A stretch of DNA of 64,000 nt, taken from assembly GCA_964630925.1 (NCBI GenBank), contig CAZVZK010000048.1:1-64000 (forward strand), given 5' to 3'. The translations under genes and the position numbers were made by a program. Positions within the stretch are counted from its first letter, which is position 1. Every line of letters begins with the position of its first letter. This stretch comes from RGDT01 sp964630925. Lineage in GTDB: Bacteria > Planctomycetota > Planctomycetia > Gemmatales > Gemmataceae. The notes beneath the pieces are model-generated. The model did not search any database. It was not told the DNA's origin and saw nothing but the letters and a program-made list of their open reading frames with translations. Positions 18,550 through 26,756 of this stretch are shown here, in pieces.

Positions 18550-20178
18550 TCAGGGCGACCCGCTCGGCAGCTCAACGATCAGCTCCTTCAGGGCGTCCGG
18601 GTCCACCGGCTTGACCATGTGGCGGTCGAACCCCGCCTCCTGCGTCCGCAGCCGGTCGTCGCCCGCGCCCCAACCGGTCAGCGCCACCAGGAACGGCTCC
18701 CTCCCCCACGGCTCCGCCCGGATGCGGCGGGCCGCCTCGTGGCCGTCCATCACCGGCATCCCGATGTCCATCAGGATCAGACCCGGCCGGAATTCCGCCG
18801 CCGCCGCCAGCCCCGCCTCCCCGTCGTTGGCCGTACGCACCTCGTGCCCCATGAACCCCAGCAACATGGCCAGCGACTCCGCCGCATCCCTGTCGTCGTC
18901 CACCACCAGGATGCGCCGCGACGGGCCCCGCGGCCCCACGGCAGGGGCGTGCGGCGGCTCGACGGCCGCCGGCAGGGCCGCCGGCAGCGGCAGCCGGACG
19001 ACGAACTCGCTCCCTTTCCCGAGGCCATCGCTATGGGCCTCGACCCGCCCGCCGTGCAGCCCGACAAACTCCTTGACCAGCGACAGCCCGATCCCGAACC
19101 CGCCCTGCGCCCGCTTCCACGACGTGTCCACCTGGACGAAAACCTCGAAGACGTGGGGCAGGTCGGCGGCCGGGATGCCGATGCCGCTGTCCCGGATCCT
19201 CACCACGACCTCGCCCCCGTCCTGCTCCACGGACATCCGGATGTGCCCGCCCGGCTCGCTGTACTTGGCGGCGTTGCCCAGCAGGTTCTGGAAGACCTGC
19301 GTGAGCCGGGGCGGGTCGCCGTCCACCAGGACCGGGTCGGGCGGCAGCGTGACGGTGAGCTGGTGGCCACCGGCGTCGATCAGCGGGCCACTCGCCTCGA
19401 TGGCGTCCGACACCACCGTCGCGAGGTCCACCCGCTCCTTGTGCAGCTCCACCTTGCCCGTGGCGATCCGGCTGACGTCGAGAAGGTCGTCCACCAGCCG
19501 CACCAGTTGCTTCATCTGCCGCCCCATGATGTTCCGCGTGCCCTCCGCCGCCGCCTGGTCCTGGCCGGCCAGGCCGAGAAGGTAGAGGCCGTTGCTCAGC
19601 GCGGACAGGGGGTTGCGGATCTCATGGCTCAGCACGGCGAGGAAATGGTCCCTCGCCCGGACCTCCGCCTTCAGCCGCGCGTTGAGCGTCTCCGCGACCC
19701 CCGTCAGCTCGTGCTGCCGGGTGCCGGAGACGAGCAGCGCCTCGTTCATCATGAGCGACTGCCGCCGGTACAGCGCCACCTCCGTCGCGTCCGTCACCTG
19801 GATCATCACCCCGGCCGGGTGCTCGTCCTCCCCGAGGATCGCCCACACCGAGTACGACCAGTACACCGGGGCGGGGCCCAGGTGGCGGTGCTCCTGCTCC
19901 GCCAGCTTCTCCGGCGCGCCCGTCCGGAACACCCGGTCCAGCAGCGCGAGGCACCCGTTCGCGGCCCCCTCGGGCACCGCCTCGGCGAACGGGCGGCCGA
20001 CGAGATCCTTCCTCTCCCTCCCGACCAGGCGGGCGAAGGCGGGGTTCAGGTAGATCACGACGTGCGTCGTCCCCTCGACGGCGACCATCGGCTGCGCCGA
20101 CCGCTCCGACAGGTAGCGGCAGAGCCGCCGCAGCAGTGGCGTGAACGCCGCCCCGTCGAACGCGAGCTCGGCATCCAT
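18550..20178 (-). CDS. PAS hybrid histidine kinase with receiver domain
   Basis: A 542-residue soluble hybrid kinase: PAS (residues ~20-150), HisKA with His185 in VLSHEIRNPLSAL, ATPase domain with NLLGNAAKYS, DSGIGIP and GGFGIGLSLVKEFVGLHGG, then a receiver domain (RRILVVDDDRDAAESL, Asp in LILMDIGMPVMDG, Lys in HMVKPVDP). The classic HEIRNPL box differs from the HDLNN box of its neighbour, so the two kinases share a paralogous sensor but different catalytic cores. It starts nine bases after the KaiC-like stop and ends 56 bp before the next kinase, which argues for one transcript. Confidence 0.94.
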   Translation of the reverse strand: MDAELAFDGAAFTPLLRRLCRYLSERSAQPMVAVEGTTHVVIYLNPAFARLVGRERKDLVGRPFAEAVPEGAANGCLALLDRVFRTGAPEKLAEQEHRHLGPAPVYWSYSVWAILGEDEHPAGVMIQVTDATEVALYRRQSLMMNEALLVSGTRQHELTGVAETLNARLKAEVRARDHFLAVLSHEIRNPLSALSNGLYLLGLAGQDQAAAEGTRNIMGRQMKQLVRLVDDLLDVSRIATGKVELHKERVDLATVVSDAIEASGPLIDAGGHQLTVTLPPDPVLVDGDPPRLTQVFQNLLGNAAKYSEPGGHIRMSVEQDGGEVVVRIRDSGIGIPAADLPHVFEVFVQVDTSWKRAQGGFGIGLSLVKEFVGLHGGRVEAHSDGLGKGSEFVVRLPLPAALPAAVEPPHAPAVGPRGPSRRILVVDDDRDAAESLAMLLGFMGHEVRTANDGEAGLAAAAEFRPGLILMDIGMPVMDGHEAARRIRAEPWGREPFLVALTGWGAGDDRLRTQEAGFDRHMVKPVDPDALKELIVELPSGSP

Positions 20179-20187
20179 GACGCCCCC

Positions 20188-21678
20188 TTATTCGTTCCGG
20201 CCCGCCACGCCGGGGGCGAGCGGCTCGGGGACCCCGGTGATCAGGCCGTGATACCCGGTGAGCCTCTCGCCGACCTGCAAGCCCCTGGCCGTGATCTCGT
20301 ACTCGCGGATGTCCTTGCCGTGGTCGCCCGCCCGCATCTTGACGACCATCAGCACCTTGCGGAGCTGGCCGTCGATCTCGACGTACCGCAGCCGGATGAT
20401 GTCGTCGCTGAGGAACGAGATGGCGTAGGGGCTGAGCGCCAGCTCGGTGAACGCCTCGGTCACCTCGACCGTGCTGACGATCGTCACGCCCGTCCGTGTC
20501 AGCGCCCCGATCATCCGGTACAGCGACTCGCGGAAGTCGGTGCGGAAGCTGGGAGCCAGGGCCATCTCGAAGCCGGCCAGCGAGTCGATCACCACCCGCT
20601 TCGCCCCCGTCCGCGCCACCGCGTCGAGGATCTCCCGCATCGTCTCGTCCACCGACAGGTCGAGTGGCCGGAGGTAGACGATGCTGAGCGTGCCCTCCTG
20701 CTGCGGCTTCTCGAAGTCCATGCCCAGGTTCGCGGCACGCCCCGCGTACTCCTCCGGGCGTTCCTCGAAGATGGCCACGATCCCCGGCTCCCCCCGGCTG
20801 AGGCCCTCGGCGATGAACTGGGTGGCCAGGACCGACTTCCCCGTGCCTGACGGCCCGGCGATGAGCATGCTGTCCCCCTCGGGGATGCCGCCCCCCAGCA
20901 TCGCGTCCAGCTCGGCGACCCCCGTCGAGAGCCGCCGCCGATCGCGGGCCTTCGTCGTCCGCCCGGTCAGCCCGAAGGTGCGCGGGAAGGCCTGCACCCC
21001 GTCGGCGGTGATGCGGAACGTGTGCAGGCCTGGGACGGAGGCCTGCCCCCGCAGCTTCATGACCTGGAGCTTCCGCACGATCGAGTTCCGCTCGACCTGC
21101 TGGTACAGCCAGAACAGCCCGTCCGCCACGGTGAAGACGGGGTTGTCCCGGATCTCCCCCTCCACGTACTCCCCGATCAGGAACGTGGTCGCCTGCCAGC
21201 TGGTCAGGTGCAGGGCAAGCCTCTGCACGAACCCCTGCAGCTCCAGCTCCGCCGTCCCCGCGTGGGCCTTGCGCACCACGGTGCGGAACGAGTCCACCAC
21301 CACGACGCCGGGGCTCGCCGCCTCGACCTCCTTGACGATCTCCGCCAGCACCGCGTCCAGGTCCTGCTCCAGCACGACCTGGCTCAGGTTGACGAAGCGC
21401 ACCGCGGTGCCCAGCCTGGCCGGGTCGAAGAACCGGAACTGCTGCTGGTACCGCAGCATCTTGATCGCCGGCTCGCCCAGCACCGTGAAGTACAGCGCCG
21501 GCCGCTCGGGCGTGGCGTTGGCGAACACGATCTGGTGGGCGAGGGTCGTCTTCCCCCCGCCGGGCGCGCCGGCGATGATGTTGAACGAATACTCGGGCAG
21601 CCCGCCGCCCAAGATCTCGTCGAGCCCCGGCACGCCGGTCGGCAGCTTCCGGATCGTCACCCGGCCTTCGTCGCTCAT
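20188..21678 (-). CDS. KaiC-like double RecA-domain ATPase
   Basis: A 496-residue KaiC-family protein with two RecA-type domains: Walker A GAPGGGKTT at residues 37-45 and GPSGTGKS near residue 275, with Walker B aspartates in VVVDSFRT and VVIDSLAG. The catalytic glutamate pair of KaiC is present in the second domain (IFEERPEE) but not in the first (LGEPAIK). In my alignment the KaiC phosphorylation pair becomes Ser-Phe in AISFLSDDIIRLRYVEI, so only the serine is kept. Such KaiC proteins without KaiA/KaiB are widespread and thought to act as ATP-driven signalling switches. ATG 21678 overlaps the preceding stop by four bases (ATGA). It is followed by two PAS kinases. Confidence 0.93.
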   Translation of the reverse strand: MSDEGRVTIRKLPTGVPGLDEILGGGLPEYSFNIIAGAPGGGKTTLAHQIVFANATPERPALYFTVLGEPAIKMLRYQQQFRFFDPARLGTAVRFVNLSQVVLEQDLDAVLAEIVKEVEAASPGVVVVDSFRTVVRKAHAGTAELELQGFVQRLALHLTSWQATTFLIGEYVEGEIRDNPVFTVADGLFWLYQQVERNSIVRKLQVMKLRGQASVPGLHTFRITADGVQAFPRTFGLTGRTTKARDRRRLSTGVAELDAMLGGGIPEGDSMLIAGPSGTGKSVLATQFIAEGLSRGEPGIVAIFEERPEEYAGRAANLGMDFEKPQQEGTLSIVYLRPLDLSVDETMREILDAVARTGAKRVVIDSLAGFEMALAPSFRTDFRESLYRMIGALTRTGVTIVSTVEVTEAFTELALSPYAISFLSDDIIRLRYVEIDGQLRKVLMVVKMRAGDHGKDIREYEITARGLQVGERLTGYHGLITGVPEPLAPGVAGRNE

Positions 21679-22091
21679 GGTCGCCCCCCGGCTCCGGGAT
21701 TCGATCGGTCCAAGGGCGCGTCGGGCCAGGCCTCGCGCACCAGTTGCCGCGTCAAGGGCTCGCCGATGAACGTCACCAGCAGCCCGAGGAGCTGGGCAAC
21801 GATGGCGGCCTCCGCACCGCCGTCCATTGCGGACGCGTCGAAGCCCTCGAGGGACCCGTCCTCGCGGGTCCTCACCGGGCCGAGGCAGGCCGCCTCGGCC
21901 GCCGCGAGCGCCAGGGCCCGCGCCACGAGAGACCGGTAGCCCGCCACCCCGGCCAGCCTCACGAGCGGCGCCCGCAACCTGTCCCATGCCCGCACGGCGT
22001 CGCCGGGCGGCCCACCGGCCGGGGCGTGCGCAGCCTCGAAGGCGAGCAGCCGCCTCGCCATGTCCTGCATCGCAGGCGGAGCCGTGCTCAT
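21675..22091 (-). CDS. Small helical protein leading the KaiC operon
   Basis: A 138-residue, mainly helical, alanine-rich protein not recognised as any family. Its stop overlaps the KaiC-like start by four bases, so translation of the two is probably coupled. Segments such as AAIVAQLLGLLVTFIGEPLTRQLVREAWPD suggest an amphipathic helical bundle rather than a membrane protein. Being first in an operon with a KaiC ATPase and two kinases suggests a regulatory partner, in the position a KaiB or adaptor would take, but it shows no KaiB (thioredoxin-like) pattern. Function unknown. Confidence 0.75.
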   Translation of the reverse strand: MSTAPPAMQDMARRLLAFEAAHAPAGGPPGDAVRAWDRLRAPLVRLAGVAGYRSLVARALALAAAEAACLGPVRTREDGSLEGFDASAMDGGAEAAIVAQLLGLLVTFIGEPLTRQLVREAWPDAPLDRSNPGAGGRP

Positions 22092-22526
22092 CAGGCGCGC
22101 CTTTCACTCCGCTCAGGCCGCGTGCCCCGTGCTCCCCGGCCGATCGTGGCTCTCGCGCCTGCATGGTGTTGAATGGCCGTCATCCCGGCGGCCTCCGGCG
22201 GACAGCCCGTGCCTCGCCCGCCTCCGCCGGTCAATCCCACACCTTCATACTATCACAGCATCACCGCGTGAACGAGGAAGATATCCGCGGCTCGCGAAAT
22301 GCCGAAAGCCGATATGGACGGGCCGCCGGCCGGGGGCCACACCGACGGCAGCGCTTCGGTGATCGCGACCCGGACGTATCGGCCCCAGGCCGGGGGCAGA
22401 CGCGGCGGACAACAACACGTCGCAATCACCCGGCCGCCGGCTGTTGGAGTCGCTTCGGCAACGGCTGTTAGCCAGGCCGAGCGCAGACGCCCTGCGCTTC
22501 CGTCCTCCAGCACCAGCCGCATCCAT
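22092..22526. other. Intergenic region with promoter of the KaiC operon and a dispersed repeat
   Basis: No gene is seen in these 435 bases. The part next to 22091 must hold the promoter of the KaiC operon. The part at about 22438-22474 (GGCTGTTGGAGTCGCTTCGG and onward) resembles 23815-23850 (GGCTGTCGGAGCCGCTCCGG and onward), differing mostly by transitions; the two copies flank the outer-membrane protein gene. Several GC-rich partial palindromes are present. Confidence 0.4.
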
Positions 22527-23585
22527 TCAGAAGTTGGCCTCCAGGCGCAGGAACAGCCCGTGCATCGTCAGGTCGAGGCGCGAGCCGCCCGCCGTGCCGA
22601 CGCCCCACCACCGCTCGTAGCGGTAGCCCACCATCACCCGGCTCCCCGGCCGCTCGCCCCGCCAGAAACCGAGGCCCGCCTCCACCTCCGCCGTCGGCAC
22701 CGCGCGCGACTGCCCCTCGCGGCCCTCGCGGGTGAGGCCGGCCACGTCCTCGCGGAACGTCACCTGGCTCTGCCCGAACAGGACGCTGCCCCCGGCGCGG
22801 GCGAAGGCCGCCAGGTTGACGCCCGGCCCCGGCGTGCCGAGGACGCGGGCCATGCCCAGATCCAGCGCCGGCCCGACGCCGGCGAAGTGACTGGCGGCCT
22901 GCACCTGGGTGTCGAGCAATCGGTGGCGGTCGTCGGTGAAGAGATAGCCGGCCCGCCCGCCGGCCTGCCAGCGCAGGTCCCAGAGCGGCCCCAGGAAGTC
23001 CTCATGCCGCCCCACTCCCAGGTCGAACGAGCCGAGGTCGAAGCGGGTCGTGAGCAGGCTCGACCCGGGCGCGCCGGGCGGCGCCGGCCGGATCGTGATG
23101 TCGTCGTCGTCCTCCTTCCGCCGCAGCAGCTCGGCCACCGCCGGGTCCCCCTGGACCAGGAGCGTCTTGTGTTCGCCGCCGGCGAATCGGGCGGAGAATG
23201 TCACCTCGCCCCAGCCGTCGAAGCGCCGGCCGAGGGTGAAACGGCCCGAGCCGACGCTGTCCAGCCCGCCGACGTTGAACCCCGGTATCGCCGCAGGCGC
23301 GGCGGTGAGCAGCCCGGGCGGCGCGGGCCGCACGCCGTGCAGGTGCGGCGTCAGCCCACCAACTTCAAACGCCCAGAGCCAGCCGGGCGCCGTGGCGAAC
23401 GGCAGACAGCACGCATCCGCGGGCGTCGAGGCGTCCGGCGGCGGAGCCCCAGCAATCCCGCAGGTCAGTGGCACGGGGGCGAGCATCGTCGCCGGGGGTG
23501 AGGGCGTTACGGCCGACGGTATCGGGAGCGGAGGCGGCTCCGCGGCGATCAGGGCCAGAGTCACACCGACGAACAGGCTCCGCAT
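22527..23585 (-). CDS. Putative outer-membrane beta-barrel protein (BBP7-like)
   Basis: A 352-residue exported protein: signal peptide (RSLFVGVTLALIAAE), a proline-rich linker, then alternating strands with glycine turns and aromatic belts (GRFTLGRRFDGWGEVTFSAR, GYRYERWWGVG) ending LTMHGLFLRLEANF. A terminal phenylalanine after alternating hydrophobics is the usual outer-membrane barrel signal. The pattern matches planctomycete BBP7-type surface proteins. ATG 23585 is chosen because it opens the signal peptide and has GGAGGG nine bases upstream. It stands alone between two intergenic regions that share a short repeat. Confidence 0.7.
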   Translation of the reverse strand: MRSLFVGVTLALIAAEPPPLPIPSAVTPSPPATMLAPVPLTCGIAGAPPPDASTPADACCLPFATAPGWLWAFEVGGLTPHLHGVRPAPPGLLTAAPAAIPGFNVGGLDSVGSGRFTLGRRFDGWGEVTFSARFAGGEHKTLLVQGDPAVAELLRRKEDDDDITIRPAPPGAPGSSLLTTRFDLGSFDLGVGRHEDFLGPLWDLRWQAGGRAGYLFTDDRHRLLDTQVQAASHFAGVGPALDLGMARVLGTPGPGVNLAAFARAGGSVLFGQSQVTFREDVAGLTREGREGQSRAVPTAEVEAGLGFWRGERPGSRVMVGYRYERWWGVGTAGGSRLDLTMHGLFLRLEANF

Positions 23586-23877
23586 GGCCGGGCCCTCCGC
23601 GCGCGGCCCGCCGGCGTGACGGGCGGCAGGCCTCATAGCACGGCTCCTCCGGGCAGGCAAGCCGGACCGTGGGCATCTCATCGCGCAACCGGCCGGACGG
23701 CAGCGGCGATTGTGCGCGACACTTCGTGAGCCCGCCCCCCTCCACTCGCTTCACCCCGCTTGCGGGCTCGCGCTCGCGCGAGCCCCGACACCGTCCCATC
23801 CCACAACACGCCCACGGCTGTCGGAGCCGCTCCGGCGACATCGGTAACGCCCATCGCGACGCTCTGGGAGCTATGGG

Positions 23878-24276
23878 CTACTTCCCCACCACGGTCACCT
23901 TCACGTCGTTCTGCTTCTTCCCCACCGACTTGATGAACAGGACGTACCCCGTCCTCGCCGGGATCTTCACCTCGAAGCTGTACTCCTCCGCCGCCTCGCC
24001 CGCCACCTTGCTGCCCAGCAGCAGCGACTCCGGCGGCAGGCCCCGAGCCAGGGCGGCCGCCGCCTGCTTCTCGTCGGCCCCCTTCACCACGAAGGCGCTC
24101 ACCCCGCCCGCCGTCGGCTTCACCGTCACCGTCACGGCCTGCGCGTAGGTCGGCGGGTCGAACACCCACGCCTCCACGTCGTTCCCCAGCATCCCCGTCA
24201 CTTCCTTCGACCAGGTGAGCCGCGAGCACCCCGTGGACGCCAGCAGCAAGGCGACGATCATGGCTGTCTTGTGCAT
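23878..24276 (-). CDS. Small lipoprotein next to the c-di-AMP synthase
   Basis: A 132-residue protein with a signal peptide ending LLLASTGC, a plausible lipobox, so it is probably a lipid-anchored envelope protein. The mature part is strand-rich (VTVTVKPTAGGVSAFVVKG, YSFEVKIPARTGYVLFIKS, DVKVTVVGK) and resembles an immunoglobulin-like fold; no known family is recognised. Its ATG lies four bases after the stop of the diadenylate cyclase gene, with a purine-rich GGAGGGGTGAGGG upstream, so the two are co-transcribed. A role in envelope stress or osmotic response would suit c-di-AMP, but that is inference. Confidence 0.75.
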   Translation of the reverse strand: MHKTAMIVALLLASTGCSRLTWSKEVTGMLGNDVEAWVFDPPTYAQAVTVTVKPTAGGVSAFVVKGADEKQAAAALARGLPPESLLLGSKVAGEAAEEYSFEVKIPARTGYVLFIKSVGKKQNDVKVTVVGK

Positions 24277-24280
24277 GCCC

Positions 24281-25252
24281 TCACCCCTCCTCCGCCTCCG
24301 CCGCCCGCGCCGCCGGCGGCCCGTTCCCATGCCCCATCTGCACCTGCCCGAAGATCAGCGGCCGCTTGAACGGCTCGATGTGCAACACCATCTCCCCGTT
24401 CTGGTACAGCCGCACGCTCCCCGACGACTGGCTCACGCACACCGCGATCGCCTTCGTCGCCGCGCTGATCGACGCCGCCGCCGCGTGCCGCGTCCCCAGC
24501 CCCTTGCTGATCTTGATCCCCGACGACGGCGCCTCGATCCGCATCCCCGCCGCCACCGCCACCCCGTCCCGCCGGATCACGATCGCGCCGTCCATCTGCG
24601 CGATCTCCCGGATCTGCTCCCGCACCGCCTTCACCTTCACGTCCCGTTCCGCGTGGCTGTACCCCCGGAACGGATTAAAGTTGATCGACCGGCACATCGT
24701 CAGCACCTTCCGCGTGTCCCCCACCACGAACAGCGTCCCCACCGGGTGCCCCTCGCGGCCCTCCCGCCCGATCGACATCGCCAGACGCACCACCGCCTGC
24801 AGCGTGTCCAGCGGCACCTGCGTCTCCAGCGCCCGCAGGTCGCTCGCCCGCAGACGCTCCAGGTGCTCGCCCAGATGAATCACGCTCAGGCTGTCGATCG
24901 GCTCCGGCGCGTCCGGGTTCACCTCGATGCCGTTGTACAGCACCACCACGTCGTCCCCGTTCTGCAGCAGGTCCGCCCGCACGGCCCCCAGGACCGCGAG
25001 CGAGATCCGCTCCGCCGTCGAGAACCCCGACGGGTCGAACTTCACCAGCGTCAGTGCCGGCTCGCGCTGTAGCCGCGCCTGCAGCTTCATGTCCTCCGCC
25101 GCCACCAGCAGCTTGCACTCCCCCAGCTCGCCACGCACCGCGTCCCAGTCCAGGTCCGTCTCCGTCAGCACGAGGACGGCGTGCGCCGGCAGCGACGCCA
25201 TCATCTGGCGCGCCGAGTGCAACAGCGCGATCGTCTGGCGTGCCAGCGGCAT
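24281..25252 (-). CDS. Diadenylate cyclase (c-di-AMP synthase), CdaZ-like
   Basis: A 323-residue protein with a DisA_N/DAC domain in its C half: the DGA motif in QMDGAIVIRRDG near residue 220 and the RHx motif in GLGTRHAAAAS near residue 253 are the two ATP-binding signatures of c-di-AMP synthases. The N half (residues 1-150, LVLTETDLDWDAV to VVVLYNGIEVNP) looks like the pyruvate-kinase C-terminal-like domain found before DAC in CdaZ-type enzymes. It makes c-di-AMP from two ATP, a second messenger for potassium and osmotic balance. No membrane helices, unlike CdaA. Start ATG 25252 opens the conserved part; a lipoprotein gene follows four bases later. Confidence 0.88.
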   Translation of the reverse strand: MPLARQTIALLHSARQMMASLPAHAVLVLTETDLDWDAVRGELGECKLLVAAEDMKLQARLQREPALTLVKFDPSGFSTAERISLAVLGAVRADLLQNGDDVVVLYNGIEVNPDAPEPIDSLSVIHLGEHLERLRASDLRALETQVPLDTLQAVVRLAMSIGREGREGHPVGTLFVVGDTRKVLTMCRSINFNPFRGYSHAERDVKVKAVREQIREIAQMDGAIVIRRDGVAVAAGMRIEAPSSGIKISKGLGTRHAAAASISAATKAIAVCVSQSSGSVRLYQNGEMVLHIEPFKRPLIFGQVQMGHGNGPPAARAAEAEEG

Positions 25253-25400
25253 CGTTCGGGGCGCTCCGGAGCGGAGAGGTGTGGCCGGCTCATCCTCGCG
25301 CCGGCTGCCCTCATCGTACGACGCCGCCCCCCCCGGGACAACCGACGCCTCCCGCATACGCTTGACCCAGGACGCCCGCCGTCACGCCGAGCGCTCAGCC

Positions 25401-26294
25401 ATGAGACACATCCCCCCACTCCTCCTGCTCGCCGCCGCCCTCGGCTGCGGGCGTGCCGCCCCACAGCCCGACCCGACGCCCCTGGCCCACCCCTCGCCCT
25501 TCGACGGCTCCAGGCCGGGCGAGGAACACCGGATCGCCGGCCTCCGGATGTGCTGGTGCCCCGCCGGCCGCTTCCTCATGGGCAGCCCGCCCTCCGAGCC
25601 CGAGCGCCGCCCCGGCGAGGACCAGGCCGCCGTCACCCTCACCAAAGGCTTCTGGATGGCCAGGTACGAGACCACGCAGGGCGATTGGAAGCGGGTCATG
25701 GGCGACCTCCCCGGCGAGCCGACGGCGGAGCTGCCCGCCGGCGACGACCTCCCCGTCGGCAACGTCAGCTTCGCCGAGGCCGAGGCGTTCTGCGCCAAAC
25801 TCACCGTCATCGGCCGCCGGGACGGCACACTCCCGCCGGAATGGGTCTTCCGCCTGCCAACGGAGGCGCAGTGGGAGTACGCCTGCCGCGCCGGCACCAC
25901 GGCCGCCACCTCGTTCGGCGACAGCCTCGGCACCAGGCAGGCGAACTTCAAGGGCGCCCCGTACAACGGCGCCGAGCCGGGGCCGTCGCTGAATCGGGCC
26001 GCGAAGGTCGGCAGCTACCCGCCCAACCCCTGGGGCCTGCACGACATGCACGGCAACACCTACGAGTGGTGCCGCGACTGGTACCACGCACGTCTGCCCG
26101 GCGGCGCCGACCCCGACCTGTACGACGCCCGCCCCACCGCGACCCTGAACCGCACCGGCGACGCCTCGCGTGTCCGCCGCGGCGGTTGCTGGTCCGACCC
26201 CGGCTGGCCGTGCCGCTCCGCCTTCCGCCTCCGCTTCGAGCCCGAACGCCGCTACGACCACATCGGCTTCCGCGTCGCCGCCGTCCGTCCGTAG
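25401..26294 (+). CDS. Formylglycine-generating enzyme-like lipoprotein (SUMF1 domain)
   Basis: A 297-residue protein with a lipobox (LLLLAAALGCG) and a SUMF1/FGE-sulfatase domain: CWCPAGRFLMGSPPSEPERR, ARYETTQGDWKRVMG, RLPTEAQWEYACRAGT, NPWGLHDMHGNTYEWCRDWY and RVRRGGCWSDPGWPCRSAFR. Members with the two catalytic cysteines convert a sulfatase cysteine to formylglycine; many planctomycete homologues lack that activity and are surface binding proteins. Here the C-terminal motif reads CRSAFR where active enzymes have C..C-R..., so catalytic competence is unclear. It lies alone between two minus-strand operons. Confidence 0.88.
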   Translation: MRHIPPLLLLAAALGCGRAAPQPDPTPLAHPSPFDGSRPGEEHRIAGLRMCWCPAGRFLMGSPPSEPERRPGEDQAAVTLTKGFWMARYETTQGDWKRVMGDLPGEPTAELPAGDDLPVGNVSFAEAEAFCAKLTVIGRRDGTLPPEWVFRLPTEAQWEYACRAGTTAATSFGDSLGTRQANFKGAPYNGAEPGPSLNRAAKVGSYPPNPWGLHDMHGNTYEWCRDWYHARLPGGADPDLYDARPTATLNRTGDASRVRRGGCWSDPGWPCRSAFRLRFEPERRYDHIGFRVAAVRP

Positions 26295-26306
26295 GCCCAC
26301 CCGCCC

Positions 26307-26756
26307 TCAATACTCCTGGATCAACACCGCCCCGTCCGCATCGAACACGCCCTCGCCATCGCGCTGCATGAAGCCGTCCGTCAGACGCGCCAGCTCGGCG
26401 CACAGGGCCGCGCACAGCCGGCCCAGGCGCGTCTCGTCCGCGTGGTCGAGCGGCTTGCGGATCACGAACATCTGCCGCGTCTGGATGCTCCGCTCCATCA
26501 GCGCCGCGTGGTGCGGGCTGTAGTCGCACGTCTCGAAGTATCCCGCCCAGGCGTTCAATTCCGCCCGCATCCCCTCCTCGTCCGCCGTCCACCGGTCCAT
26601 CACCACCGGGCTGCCCGCCCCCGCCGTGATCTCCGCGCGGTACCAGCCCCCCGCGTCGAACGTGAACCGCGCCTCGGCCCCCAGGCCGGACAGGAAGGCC
26701 GTCAGCGCCCCCCGGTCCGGCACAACGTCCGACCGCCCGAAGACTCGGCAGAACAT
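26307..26756 (-). CDS. Hypothetical protein translationally coupled to cytochrome peroxidase
   Basis: A 149-residue protein not recognised as any family. It begins FCRVFGRSDVVPDRGALTAFL, has a strand pair (ARFTFDAGGWYRAEITAG) and a helical C half (RLGRLCAALCAELARLTDGF), ending with GVFDADGAVLIQEY. It looks like a soluble cytosolic alpha/beta protein. Its ATG shares a base with the TGA of the upstream cytochrome c peroxidase gene (TGATG), so the pair is co-translated. No function can be assigned. Confidence 0.75.
   Translation of the reverse strand: MFCRVFGRSDVVPDRGALTAFLSGLGAEARFTFDAGGWYRAEITAGAGSPVVMDRWTADEEGMRAELNAWAGYFETCDYSPHHAALMERSIQTRQMFVIRKPLDHADETRLGRLCAALCAELARLTDGFMQRDGEGVFDADGAVLIQEY

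Noticed and set aside
20188..22164. Longer start of the KaiC-like gene at 22164
   Set aside because: The extra N terminus is antisense or out of frame with the 138-residue gene; ATG 21678 overlaps that gene's stop and begins the RecA domain.
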